Of a stretch of DNA of 64,000 nucleotides, positions 1-13,000 are shown one piece after another (the first letter of the stretch is position 1; each line of letters begins with the position of its first letter). The position numbers were made by a program, and so were the translations under genes. Origin of the DNA: Spisula solida (lineage: Eukaryota > Mollusca > Bivalvia > Venerida > Mactridae). Below the pieces are notes generated by a model, which was not told the origin of the DNA, did no database searches, and saw only the letters and a program-made list of their open reading frames with translations. Location: NCBI GenBank assembly GCA_947247005.1, contig OX365948.1, forward strand, positions 14,435,455 to 14,499,454. Reading direction: 5' to 3'.

Positions 1-152
1 GGAGAAACTTTTAAAGAAAGTGATTCGAATGGAATTCAAAATGGAAATGATGGAGCGATCGATGCAACAAACCCAGGCCAAAATGACCAACACTCTTCAA
101 AACTTGACACTGGAGATAGAAAACAAGACTGCTGAACTTATGCTGCTTGAAG
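1..152 (+). CDS. C1q-domain gene, penultimate exon (5' end outside window)
   Basis: Open reading from the window edge in the frame of position 2. It encodes alternating hydrophobic and charged residues with many Glu, Gln and Lys, as expected for an oligomerising helix. The donor at 153 (gtatgg) joins in phase to 614. Confidence 0.8.
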
Positions 153-1026
153 GTATGGCTGTTTCATTCTATGTTATTTTAGTAAGAGGTGCGCTATTCG
201 TAGGCCTACTCCAACGAAATACGAACCTTTTAAGCAGCAAGGTTCATTGTATTTTCAGTTGTCTCCAAAAAGTGACGTCAAATGCAACTTATGTTTGTGT
301 CAAATGACGTGACGAAATGTTTCTTTTTGATTGGCGTTTTGATATATTTTACTATCTCACATAGGGTTTACATACACACATGTAGTTTAAAATCACGCTT
401 ACTTTTGAGTGTATATAAAGGAGTAAGGGCAGATTATAACAAACTTAGTGAAAACAATGGTTACATTAGATAGCTCAACACATTAGGAATCCAGGGATGT
501 AATTGTCTCAAAAAACGTTTTTTGAAGATACAAAAATGTAGTTTGAAATAATTCTAAACCGACTCGAAGTAAAACGTGAGAGTACAATCATGTATTCATT
601 TTTCTGTTCACAGGAAAGATTAACTTACCAATAGTAGGCTTCAATGCGTATGGTATGGCAGACAGCAGCTTAGATACAAATCAAATATTGGTTCTACAGA
701 ATACGTACATCAACGAAGGCAACGGTTACGATACGGTACTAGGACTTTTCACTACACCTGTGGCCGGACTCTATATGTTTTCTTTCAATGTATGCAATTA
801 TGCAGGTCGTCCATTTCACTACTACATAGTTGTAGATAACAATGCCATAGCCAAGAGTACAAAATACAACAAGGTCCAACATGATTGTGCGGCCACTACA
901 ACTTTGACCAAATTGCAGGAAGGACAACGAGTTTGGGTGAGATGTGCTTCCGGTAACTCGAACAGTCAACTCCATGATTATTCATACACACAAACAACAT
1001 TTTCTGGAGTACTGTTGCATGGCTAA
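1..1026 (+). CDS. C1q-domain protein, 3' part (two exons: 1-152 and 614-1026)
   Basis: The 5' end is outside the window. Exon 1-152 is open to the window edge and encodes a charged, Met/Gln/Glu-rich stretch that looks like a coiled coil. Its donor is GT at 153-154 and it ends in phase 1. The acceptor CAG at 611-613 opens the last exon, which completes a Gly codon and reads KINLPIVGFNAYG. The roughly 135-residue C-terminal module has C1q features: a GLFTTPVAGLYMFSF strand pair, a YYIVVDNN strand, LQEGQRVWVR and the terminal TFSGVLLHG. A short coiled coil followed by C1q is typical of the expanded bivalve C1qDC families, which are secreted lectin-like recognition proteins. No collagen repeat is visible. 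The ligand cannot be told from sequence. Confidence 0.88.
614..1026 (+). CDS. C1q-domain gene, terminal exon with the whole C1q module
   Basis: Acceptor ttctgttcacag is followed by the C1q fold to the stop at 1024-1026. The closing FSGVLLHG is the usual last beta strand of C1q/TNF-like domains. Confidence 0.9.
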
Positions 1027-1600
1027 AATATCAGTGTTTGAATACCTATTGGTTATTCCAAATGTAATGTAATTTATCTAAATGTGTTAAATTCACAAAA
1101 AAAATCTTGTATTACATTCGTTTAGTTGACTTGTCAAGTTGTACGTACACAAATGTATTATGATTTCAAATAACCATTTGCTTAAAAATGAACGCAGTTT
1201 ATGTATTAAAGTGAGGTACATCTCAAACAGGAACTTGGATCTAACTTCCAAAAGAACTTGATCTCCGTCGATTAAGAAATTCGGCGTGTCATTTCGTGAT
1301 TTGGGCTAACGTTACATATGAAGTACGTGTGTGAAATTGTTGAATTGCTAATAGTTCCTGAAAGTATAATGTATTATGTACATACAGGTACCTTGAAATT
1401 ATCATTTGATAGAATAATACAAAGACTAACTCGGCCAGTTATCTGACACCTAGTAAATATTATTAATGAACTTATAATGCCTTTATGTATATGTATAGAT
1501 AATTCCATGACATTGCTTTAATATCATTGTGTACTATGGCCTATTACATACAAACACTGTTTATAATCAACCTATTGCTTTCACTATATAAACGCCATTA

Positions 1601-1941
1601 TGCACCAATCAATATTTTGCCCGTCCGGGGGTGCGGCCGGCCACCCAGGGGGAATTAGACATTTTTTAAAAAAATTATGTCTAAATTCCCACCCTGGAGA
1701 CAATGCTTAACTGTTTATATCCCAACCGTGGGGCATGGTTTTTCATCCGGGTAATTTAATAAAAACACGAATAAAAGTATCACTGTCTTCTTTCGCTGTG
1801 TAGAAATTCCCTGACCAATGTCTATTCTCCGAGACTCGGAGTCGATGAGGTCGTCTAATTCCCGCCTGTTGGGAAGATTCGTCTGTCTGACCCCCTGTAT
1901 CCCCGCCGCTCCCCCTGTCGGGCATACTATTGAATGGTGCA
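1601..1941. mobile_element. PIF/Harbinger-like MITE, about 340 bp
   Basis: The left end TGCACCAATCAATATTTTGC and the right end, read on the minus strand as TGCACCATTCAATAGTATGC, form a terminal inverted repeat. Both sides are flanked by TTA (1598-1600 and 1942-1944), a 3-bp TWA duplication of the PIF/Harbinger type. An inner hairpin (about 1650-1696) pairs ttagacat with atgtctaa. No transposase is encoded. A second left end of the same family is at 63291, flanked by TAA. Confidence 0.7.
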
Positions 1942-2639
1942 TTACTGATGTATGTGTGTGTGTAATGTTGCAATATGATACTAGTAATAAAATAGCATTT
2001 CATTTAAGAGTCTATTTTCAGTTGTGTTTGCATGATATTTTATTGCATACCAGTATAATAAGTACTATATTAAATGTTCAATTGAGAAATACAAGTTCTT
2101 CTACAAAAATGATCTGGGGAAACCCTTCCTCACGTTGTTTTTAAGATCGACAATGTCGCTGAACTGAAGAACATTTTAACGATGCGACAATGAAGGTATA
2201 CACATAGGTACATAGGTGATGTAATTGTTATCTTGATCAGAACTGAGCACGGATTTCAGGAGAAGACACGAAACTATGAGACAAAGGTACACATACACAA
2301 CAGGGCTTAATATCAGCTACACATGATCTCACTCGACTGCTAATCTCAGGTCAAATTCAATATCTGTTTGCACGATTTATTTACCGATATATAACGCAAA
2401 ACTAGAATATATTCCTAAGAAGATACTACAAATGTAGTACCAGATTCATGTAGCGCCATTTTCATGCGACACACGTCAGTCAAATGTGCTTAACATAGTG
2501 TTGCAGCCACAAGGGCTCAGATGCATTCTTTACCAGTGCAGACACAACATAATCTGACCAGAGGAACAGTCTGAGAAAAAACACGGAAGGGAGAGAGAGA
2601 CATTAGAGGAGTGCAGTAGTCGCCCTGGTCAATGAGAAA

Positions 2640-3690
2640 GACTAAATCAACGGCCAGTAATTACAGGCCAATATCTCTCACCCGCAAAACTCTTGAAGCA
2701 TAATTATCTTGGTCTCAAACATCATGAAGCACTTTGATAACAACAACCTACTCAGCCAGTACCAGCATCGCTTTAGATTAAACATATTACATGTATAGTA
2801 GCTGTGAATCACAATTGATTAGCTTCACACAAGAGGTCTACGACAACCTTGAGCATGGGGGGGGTTAAATAATTTTAAAGATTTTGATAAATTGCATATT
2901 AGGTCTTGTAAATATATACTTGGTGGTAAAAACAAACCCCTAGTTGGTGAACTAGGAAGAATGCCATTATCGATCAAATGTAGGGAAAGAGGCTATCAAA
3001 TTTTGGCTTAAAATTATGAAAAATGTGAATTCTCCTATAAATGATATGTATATCGATCTCGCTATAACGTTCGAAATACGTCATGGGCAAGTCGAATTAA
3101 CTCTCACATTAAAGATCATCTTGGGTTCTGACACGTAGGGCTCCATTATGCTGATCGCATAAACTATTTTCCTATCATTAAAACTAGACTTCATGACCAA
3201 TATGTCCAAAACTGGAAAGGTACAATTAACCCAATGTCAAGATTAGATACAAATTGTAAATGCAAAACTGACCAAAAAGAATGGGGTTTTTTTGCTGATT
3301 ATGCCAATAAACTTTGAACTTTGTTAACAATATGAGGTAATAAATTTAGTTATGTATTTTAGCAAAGCATTCGACAAGGTTGATCATAATAAGTTAATAC
3401 CAAACTCGGTGAGCTGGGTATCCACCTCTGGCATCACGGTGGAATAATACAGGGCCGCACAATAAGAGTAGTCGTTGACGGCATCTGACACTCTCCCAGT
3501 CCTATACGGGGTTCCTCAATGCTCAGTCCTGGGGCCTTGCTTATTCCTGGCCTATATCAACGACCTGACTGATTCCATCTATAACAAGGCAAGACTGTTC
3601 GCAATGATACCATATTATATCCCACAGTCAAATCATCAACGGATGCCCAAATTCTTCCAAATTACCTGCATATCGTTGAGATACTAGCTC
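2640..3690 (+). pseudogene. Decayed LINE reverse transcriptase, split by another LINE fragment
   Basis: 2640-2860 reads, across frameshifts, as an RT segment (NYRPISLT, then IMKHFDNNNLLSQYQHRFR). 3345-3640 resumes the same enzyme with YFSKAFDKVDHNKL, then PVLYGVPQCSVLGPCLF and YINDLTDSI. These are the RT fingers/palm motifs of CR1/Jockey-type non-LTR elements. The catalytic YADD box is missing and several stops and frameshifts are present, so it is dead. The gap 2862-3330 is filled by a different LINE piece. Confidence 0.75.
2862..3330 (+). mobile_element. LINE C-terminal ORF fragment nested in another LINE
   Basis: Reads FKDFDKLHIRSCKYILGG, LVGELGRMPLSIKCRERGY, and later INYFPIIKTRLHDQYVQNW and SRLDTNCKCK. 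These are the region downstream of the RT domain in a common mollusc LINE family. Stops interrupt it. A minus-strand copy of the following segment of the same family lies at 7065-7461. Confidence 0.65.
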
Positions 3691-3954
3691 TCAAAGGCAA
3701 GGAAATCGTTTCCTTGTCAAAATTTTGCTTTCTGGGGGAGCATGCCCCCAGATCCCCCCCCCCCACCATTGGGAGTACAATAAAATATGCTCCAGGTACG
3801 CCCCTGTAGACGGTCCCTGGTCTCGATGAACTTTAAAAAACACAAATCAAACTAGAATCTCTTATACGGTCCCTGGTTAGATTGGCGGGGAACGGGAACC
3901 GTATAAAACCTGTAGATGCGACTGTGTAATTCAGATAATTTTTTACCAGACCCA

Positions 3955-3963
3955 TTTCCCGCC
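3955..3963 (+). promoter_or_regulatory. E2F-like site upstream of MUTYH
   Basis: TTTCCCGCC lies 76 bp before the MUTYH start codon and matches the E2F consensus TTTSSCGC. It would fit cell-cycle-linked expression of a replication-coupled repair enzyme. Nearby ttttttgttgcag (about 4004-4016) also looks like a splice acceptor, so the 5' UTR may be spliced and the true promoter may lie further upstream. Confidence 0.4.
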
Positions 3964-4038
3964 AGATGTAATTAGTTACGCAACTAAACGATTCATCGTT
4001 CAGTTTTTTGTTGCAGAAGATCGGTACAACTGATCAGA

Positions 4039-4075
4039 ATGGTGAAGAGGAAAATTACGAAATCATCTACTGAAG
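4039..4075 (+). CDS. MUTYH: MUTYH exon 1
   Basis: ATG at 4039 starts [12 protein letters not shown], a basic N-terminus like the nuclear isoform of human MUTYH. Donor gtaacc, phase 1. No in-frame ATG with a better context was seen upstream. Confidence 0.85.
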
Positions 4076-7000
4076 GTAACCACTGTCACGATATGACAAC
4101 TTCAACTTTATACCCAAACTTGAAAACATTACCCAAGTGCTGTAGTAGTCGTATGTAATTCATATTCGGATAAATGAATTGAAAGATATACCGATGTAAC
4201 TTTCACTACTTGCAAATGTACGTTTATAAATTAGCACGATAATTATCTCGAAAAGTAAGTAGTTATCTTATTAAAGGTATCTATGGTATCTAGATAATTA
4301 TATAAGTTGTGACTTGAAGAACAAAAGTATACAGGTCAGGTACTTGTATTTGAAATATTAATAATGAGTACACACGTGTTTATCGTAAAATAAAGCATGG
4401 TCATTCATTGTTTTGATTCTAAGCTAACATCTATAGCCAGTTTTCGCATTTGATAACACAGCACCGTGTCCTCTATGTGTATATAGATATGACAGCTGGT
4501 TTTATTGGAACTATATTACTTCTAAACAATAAGCTTTTGTTTCTATTGCAGAAAACAAGTCTTTGCCAATTTCATCATTTCATAATTTTACAAAGAAAGA
4601 AGTTGAACAGGTTAGATTTGACTTGGTTAAATGGTATCATGAAAATAAACGAGATCTTCCATGGAGAAGACTTGCTGAACATTCAGATATCAACATTCGG
4701 GCATATTCAGGTAATTACTACTCACTGCTTACTGGTACTTAGGCAATAACAAACAAAAATTTCCATATGACATTCATAACATTTTATGGCATTTTAAAAA
4801 AAAAACTCTGCTCTGCGATTTCCAACCTCTTAAAAAATCATGTTATTTGGGAAAACATTTAATACAGAGCATATATTTTGTGGGGAAGACAATCATGCAC
4901 ATAAAAGAATTTCGTTGGATCATGTCATATTATGTGTATCTTGTAACATACCTAAAATCTAGGCCCATACTTCATTGTGAAAGTCGACTTTCTTGGGTAA
5001 GTCCTTACCAAATATGATAGCAAAGCATGAATTTTGCCATTAATAGGTTTTTTATGAACATTATAGCATAAAAACGGTGATTTTGCCAGTTTTACGTATG
5101 CTCATTTCAGGGCCGCACCGGCGACTGTAAACGTTATATAGTGTCTATGAACAGTAATTCCCATTTTATTGCTAACTACTTATTAGTTTTCTATAATATT
5201 TAAATTATAAATTTAAACAAACCCGCAGTATCTATGTTTTCTTTGTATTTGCCGATCCTGGAAGTCGACACTCATTACAATAACTGGTATGACGTAATGT
5301 TTGGTTTCGCGACGTCGCGACAAAATCTGTCAAAATGTCATTATTATTTAAATACAAACGCATCAATTGATGTTTTGTATGCTATAATAGCGTTAACGCA
5401 TGATGTTTTTCGCCTTATAACATCTGCAAAGTTAACGTTAACCCTACATTATATTGTGAAAGGTATGTTGTAACTTATAGTATAGATATCAAAAATTGTT
5501 TTCCATGCTATTTTATGTTACAACAATATGTGTTTCAGTTTGGGTATCAGAAGTTATGTTACAACAATATATATTTCAGTTTGGGTATCAGAACTTATGT
5601 TACAACAATATGTATTTCAGTATGGGTATCAGAGGTTATGTTACAACAATATATATTTCAGTTTGGGTATCAGAGGTTATGTTACAACAATATGTATTTC
5701 AGTATGGGTACCAGAGGTTATGTTACAACAATATATATTTCAGTTTGGGTACCAGAGGTTATGTTACAACAATATATATTTCAGTTTGGGTATCAGAGGT
5801 TATGTTACAACAATATGTATTTCAGTATGGGTATCAGAAGTTATGTTACAACAATATGTATTTCAGTTTGGGTATCAGAAGTTATGTTACAACAATATGT
5901 ATTTCAGTTTGGGTATCAGAAGTTATGTTACAACATTATGTATTTCAGTTTGGGTATCAGAAGTTATGTTACAACAATATGTATTTCAGTTTGGGTATCA
6001 GAAGTTATGTTACAACAATATGTATTTCAGTATGGGTACCAGAGGTTATGTTACAACAATATGTATTTCAGTATGGGTATCAGAGGTTATGTTACAACAG
6101 ACTCAGGTGGCCACTGTTATAGACTACTACAACAAATGGATGAAGGTTTGAACTTTGTACTGTTACTTGAATTGATATAAAACAACAACAGTAGATGAAC
6201 CCTAATTAATCTTAAGGTCAAAGGTCGAGGTCACTGTGATATTTAGCAGTAATTCCTTGTGTTATTTTACAGGAACATGTTTGTAAAAGGGTCTTTAACA
6301 CTCAGTAAATTGAAACCAATTAACTGTTATTTTTTAAAACTCCAGCACAGAAATACTTTTTTCTTTGATAATGATTTGTTATTTGTTCCAGAAGTGGCCA
6401 ACTGTGCAGGATTTAGCAAAAGCTACATTGGAGGTGAGTACAAGGAGGTAGTCAGGTCATTAACTTTTGCATAATTGTCTTACAAATGTATTTTCCATTA
6501 GCATAATTCTTAAACTGGGATCTTGCTTTACCTGTGGTGTAGTTTGCTTTGAATTATTTCATGGATTGTTCAAGTGTTTTTAGTTACATAGTCACAAGGT
6601 GAGCTTATGGCACTATCCATGATTTCAGTGTGTCAATACAGGTCCAGTTGTAGTTGTGGGGTGTGAAACAATAGGCTAGTTTTAGATTCCATTTATTCTG
6701 TTGCATGTGGTGTCAGGTAGTTGCTTGTTGGGTGTGAAAAACAACAGACAGAACAAAAGAAACTCACTCAACTACGTTTGAGGGAGAACATCAGTGTGTG
6801 CCAACAAATCATCTCCTCTGAAACCGTATGTCCAATTGTTTCAATGATCCTTGCAGCCATATTCAATTGACCTTATGACTTTTGTAAATGAAGAATTCAT
6901 TTGTACAAGATGATTTATTTAACGTTGGATATATACAAACATATAACAGCAGCTTATAGCTATTTTCCATGCAAACAAAGATATAACAAATACAACATAC

Positions 7001-10000
7001 AGTAAAGCAGGTAAAACTACGAAGCATATATATGCAGCACTAGGTACATGTACTATTAATTCAAGTTTCAAGTTTTATTTTCAAGTCAAGGCCCTTTAAG
7101 GGCATAAGACATTTATAATAAACAGTACAAAAACATTATAAACTTTAAAGAACAAATAAAATAATTCTACAAACAAGCTGCATTAAACTTTGAGAGCCCA
7201 CAAGGGTCCCGTATCCGACATAATTTTCTTACAAAATATTTCTAGTTTATGTAGAGTATTTCTCTCAGTATTGTTCATCAATTCTGAAAACTTTATTGAG
7301 TTGGGGTATCTGAAGTAATACTGACTTAAATAATTATTCTGATCATCGTTAAAATGAGAACATACAAAGAGATAATGAAACTCGTCGCCCAAAAGTCCTG
7401 AATTACATAAATGACAATGTCTAGAATTTCTGTCAATATTCAGAGATTTGCATTTGTCCATTGAAAATATTGCACATAGTTACTTAATCCAATGGAATCA
7501 CTTGTATATGTCTGTCAAGCAGCATCTGACAAACAATGAGGTGTGGCTATCTCTGTTCTGTTGTAAGGTTAAATGCCCCTTGTCTCTTTTATTCAATTTC
7601 TTTCAAGTAACACATTGTGAAATGCTTGCATATAATTATGTAAAGGCAGATTTTTTAAAAATTTCCTTACACAGGAATTAAGATAGGTATTAGAAATTGA
7701 TTTAAGCTTGTAGACCATTTATATCAATCTTTTATAGGAAGTAAATGAAATGTGGTCAGGACTTGGATATTATTCCCGTGGAAGACGATTGTTTGAAGGG
7801 GCCAAAAAGGTACTGGTAGTCTGTTTGACCGTAGTTACTTTTTGGAATACAACAGCAAATTTAAAACTTCTTGATTTAGATCTATCTGAAAATATATAAT
7901 AAAATGCTAATATCTGGTAAATATGAATTATTATGGCCCCTTCTTTGATGAGGGGGTATATTGCTTTGCACAAGTAGGTCGGTCGGTCGGTTGGTAGACC
8001 AAATGGTTTCTGTTCAATAACTCAAGAACTCTTAGCCCTATGATCTTCAAACTTTACGTGGAGGTTGGTCATCAATAGAAGATAACCCCTATTGATTTTG
8101 AGGTCAGTAGGTCAAAGGTCAAGGTCACTGACTATTTAAATTGTTTCCGTTTAATAACTCAAGAACGCTTTGCCCTAGGATCTTCAAACTTTACATGAAA
8201 GTTGGTCATGAACAGTAAATGACCCCTATTGATTTTGAGGTCAAAGGTCAAGGTCACAGTGGCCTTCACCATTTCTGACAATTCAAATGGTTTCCGTTCA
8301 ATAACTCAAGAACGCTTTGCCCTAGGATCTTCAAACTTTACATGGAGGTCGGTCATCTACAGTAGACAACCACTATTGATTTTGAGGTCAGTAGGTCAAA
8401 GATGGTCAAGGTCACTGACCTTTACCATTTCTGACTATTTGGCTGCCATTGGGGCGTACATGTTTTACAAACATCTCTTGTTTTACTCCTGGTAATGGTG
8501 ACTCGATCGTGTGTAATTTCGTAGTTGAGTGTTTATCTTAATTCATGAAGATATTGGTATGTTTTGGTGTTCTCTGGTGTATATTTATAGTAATCAGGTG
8601 TATTTGTGTATTAAAGGTAGTTGATGAGCTAGATGGTGAGATGCCTAAAGATGCAGCCAGTCTGCTCAAACAGCTACCAGGTGTTGGTAAATACACAGCA
8701 GGTGCTATCGCATCTATAGCATATAACCAGGTAGGTATCCTCAGTTAATATAATACCTTGTATGTAACAATAGTCACAAAGAAAGCACAACTGATTGTAT
8801 CCTCTACTAGTTTATTGCATGTACAAGAACAACCTTTAACCTTAACCTTACTTAGTTATTTAGTCTATATATAAAGGGTCATCAATTCTTCTATTCCGTT
8901 TCAGCATTGCTTTGTTGAGAATACAGATACAATTTACAAATTTCTAAATCTCTAATGTGAGCTTAGAGTGTGTGTTTGTTCTATGCAGTTCATCTTTATA
9001 ATTCTAGTAAAATGGTTCATCCGTCTTAACTATGTCCAAAGATATAAACACATTTTAGATCTTTGCTATGTCCTTTATTTATTGCTGTACATATATAACT
9101 ATTACCTTGTAGCAAACTGGTCTTGTTGATGGTAATGTGATCCGTGTTCTATGTAGACTGAGAATGATTGGTGCCGACAGTAACAGTCAAATTGTTACAG
9201 ACACATTGTGGTATGTTAAATATCATACAGCGGTCCCTCGCTTGAACAACATTTGTCGGAGACAGACAGAGTGTTTGTTGTAGAGAGGGATTGTATTTCT
9301 AACTGACTGTTGCATAAAAGGCATGATGTTACCTCTAAAATATGTACATAATATATGCATTCAGCGTATCATAAAAATGTAACGATGAATAAAGTGTATT
9401 GAGGTTGCTAATTCCTGTCCATATTATAATATTATCAATTCTATAAAAGTAGATGATTCCACTGACTTAGCGATGAAAATCAGTACTTCTTACAAGTACA
9501 TACGTAGTTGCAGAAAGTCCACGTATACCAATTGATATATAGGGCAGTCCAGATCTGACAGGCTTTAAACCTTACCGTTCGCCATTTTTCTCAAATTGAC
9601 AATGCTTTCCATTTTCTTGTTAGAATAGATACAAGACTACTTAATAGTCAACTTGTGTCATAATGACCTGGGATTTATGTTGCTATATACTAAGAATTCA
9701 ATTTATGGCAGAATAGGTAGACTTGTTCCTTCGGGATTTTGTTGTAAAACAAATATTCTGATGTAAGAATTACATGATGTTAATTAAAACAAATACAATC
9801 AACCCTTGTGTTACAGGTCATCTGCTAATGCACTTGTAGACCCAGATAAACCAGGGGATTTTAACCAAGGTTTGATGGAGTTAGGGGCTACAATATGTAC
9901 ACCAAAATCACCTGATTGTAGTCAATGTCCACTGATAGCTAGCTGTAAATCATACAGTAGGGTAAGTTTCTATTTCATCAGGCAGTCCAAAGAACCATCA

Positions 10001-13000
10001 GATCCGTGGATTTGAATAACTGTTCAGCATGGTACGCTGTTATGCTTAAACAGTTATAGATGAGCTATTGTAATTGCCCTATGTCCATCAATAATTTGAC
10101 TGTTGGAAGTCTAAGAGATCTGATTTCACTTAATCTTCACAAAAACTGGTTAAATTGTTTGTCTCTGTCAAAATTGACCCAAGTTAGCAACTGGGTCATC
10201 TTAGGTCACTGTTAACACTCTAGAGGTTATAGTTTTGACCTAATTGATATGAAACATTGTTTGTTTTTCAAACACCAATGTCGAGTACTAGACTGGTTCA
10301 CCTAGACTCATCAACTTCTGGTCCAAACTGATACTTGTTGTGTATATCTATATTGATAGGTTCAGCAAGACAAGCTGAAATCATCAGAGAAACTAATAAA
10401 GAGTAAAGAAAAGACGGACAGTATAGTAGACATAGAATGCTGTAAGTATATGCTTGGTATGATGATCTTCATGCATGAATTTTTCTTGCTTATTATTAAT
10501 AACAATCTTCATAATAGTTCACAATCATATTGAACCTAGTCCTACCAGCCAGACTGTCATACCAACAAACTGGGATTGATTCCTGGGTCTGGCACATTAT
10601 TTTCTTCTGTGAAATTCATACGCTGAAATGTGGAAGGGCAAGATGGCGCTGGTTCATTATTTCTCAAGAAAAACTGATTAGGTAAATTTTTCACGGTATA
10701 TGACAAAAAATTGTTGAAAAGATAGTAAAATCCAATACAGCCACTGTATGGTTAGTGAACTGCATTTGTTACGTGGCAATCCATTCCATTCCATTACAGT
10801 CAAGGATAACTTAGGTCAGCCGCTGTATAAACAAGGGTTGTTCAAATTGGAATGCAACTAAGCCCATTAAAATTCATCCTTGATAGATTCTAATGAAACA
10901 AGCTTTTGATCCCATAGCAGTATTCATCTCCGATATGTTTGCAAAGTTTTATTCAGTTATTCGATTTTTAAAATGCGATTTTGTTATCATTTCTTTAGTA
11001 CACTGTGCATATATTGGACATCAGCCAAACCGAGATCTTAACGTACCTGATATTTTTTTCCGACAATGCAATTTAAGAGTCGTTTGAAACTAATAAAGAT
11101 CACAATGGACAATGCTTGACAAATCAGGATGGGGATAGTATGAAAGCCCAAGAACCTTTACACTTCTCAGAAAGTCGCGTTAATGGCTGCTGCAGGTGGA
11201 GGCCCATTGCTTTGCAATAGCATGCCATCATTCAAACATGTGGCTTGGCAGCGATTGTTTTAGTATTTCTTTCATTTCTGAAGGAATTTACCTTTGTTTA
11301 GCTTGGCATTTACCCATTGTCCATTTTATACATCAAAGGAGAAGGTTCGCTAACTAGTAAAAATGGCCCAAAAATAATGAAAAATAAAAAATTGACGAAA
11401 AATGTTTTTTGTTATTTATTTTTAATAACCAACCTTTATTCTTCATAAAAATGTATTTTTTCTTTAGAAAATCCGTTTTAAAGTCAGTAAAATTCCACTT
11501 GTAAGAACCCCTCTTTTGCTAAAAATGGCAAAATCTGCGTTTTTCGTGTAACACTTCTTTATTTGTTCATATCAGCGCACGTTTGTTCCACCTTCAAACT
11601 TGCTTAGCTTTCTGAGGAATTTCAAGTTGATTTATAACATCACTGTTATTTTTTGGAACACGCGTGCGCTCATATCTTAAATTTAAAGTATATAAGCCGT
11701 AACGTGACATTTCTGACCTAAAAAGCAACATGACGTCACGTCAGAAGCAGACGACGAAGTTTTGCGCAACGGCAACGTCCTATTTGGCCGGAGCGCGATT
11801 ATCGCAGTTTCTTTGTTTAACCCGCTCATCCTGCTCAACAATACGACATGTAAGGTCACTACTATTTCATTTCTTGGTTTACAATATTTTTTTTGAATTC
11901 TTTATGTCCACCGGTCAGTGGAATTTGTTTTAAACGGAAAACGCCTTGGAACGCGTCTGTCGCATGAAAAGGTTGCAAAATAAATCTGGTATACTATTAT
12001 TTTTTTATTATTTACATACACCATCATTTACCTACTTCAAAAATTCGCGACTGAAGCAGAGGTCCATTACGATCCATAGCAACGCATACATCCGAGCCAT
12101 AGCAACGTATACAGTAGCCGTTACGAGCGTAATTAACGTAACGAGTATAACGGGTGAGCAACGCAACTATAAAACTCCGCGGCCTTACTGTAATTCCGAT
12201 CAAACTGCATTGTAGCTTCTGATGTCGCCGACAATATGTACATCACAGGTTTGCCGACTGGTTAGACGTTGCCGACTTATGTCGGCAATAAAAGGAAACA
12301 GAGGGAAAACTCACATCAAAGACATTTAGCCGAACTTGATGCACATGAGAATTTTGACTGATCTATAATTAGCTCGCTTTGACACACATTTAGTAGACTT
12401 CACGTAATAGACGTCTGTTGAATCGCTGTTAGTGGAATAAGTGATCATTAACATTGAGAAAAATAAACCGTATGAATAATAGATACATCCTTGAAGGTAG
12501 GGGCCTAATTAAAAACGTCCCGTCTTCGCATCAAATGATTATTGGATTTATATGATTTGTGATTAACATCAAGAAGAGTCCCTGTAAAAACATACAGACA
12601 GGAACGTTTATAGTGTCTTTCTGATATAGGACTGTGACAAGGTCTAGCGCATTGTCTACATTCGATATAGCGGACTATGTGATAAGTGCTTTACGGGAAA
12701 TCTTGGACAAAAATTGTAAACCTTCAATTCGAACGAAAAAAGATCATCTGCATTATCAAAAATCACGATAACCAATTCAAGAGATCCAACTAGCGCTGAT
12801 ATTGTAGCCTTTAAAAGTCAGTTGACTACAGTCCAGAGAATTTGATACGATTCTCGACCTTCACTTAGCATTATTTAACAACTGATATTTCGTCTATATT
12901 TATAATCCCGGTTGTATGTTTTCATAAGCGGCTAGTATCACGAAGACACAAATCTAAAGGACCGATATTGTACGATTTGCTCGCGGAAATTGATATATTC

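Noticed and set aside
1715..2003. Two minus-strand frames of 75 and 86 aa
   Set aside because: They lie inside the 1601-1941 MITE and its flank and have no coding features.
5496..6180. Three overlapping open frames of about 208-221 aa, all on the plus strand
   Set aside because: They are the same 41-bp repeat read in three frames; the repeat simply lacks stops. Only the last copy joins a real exon.
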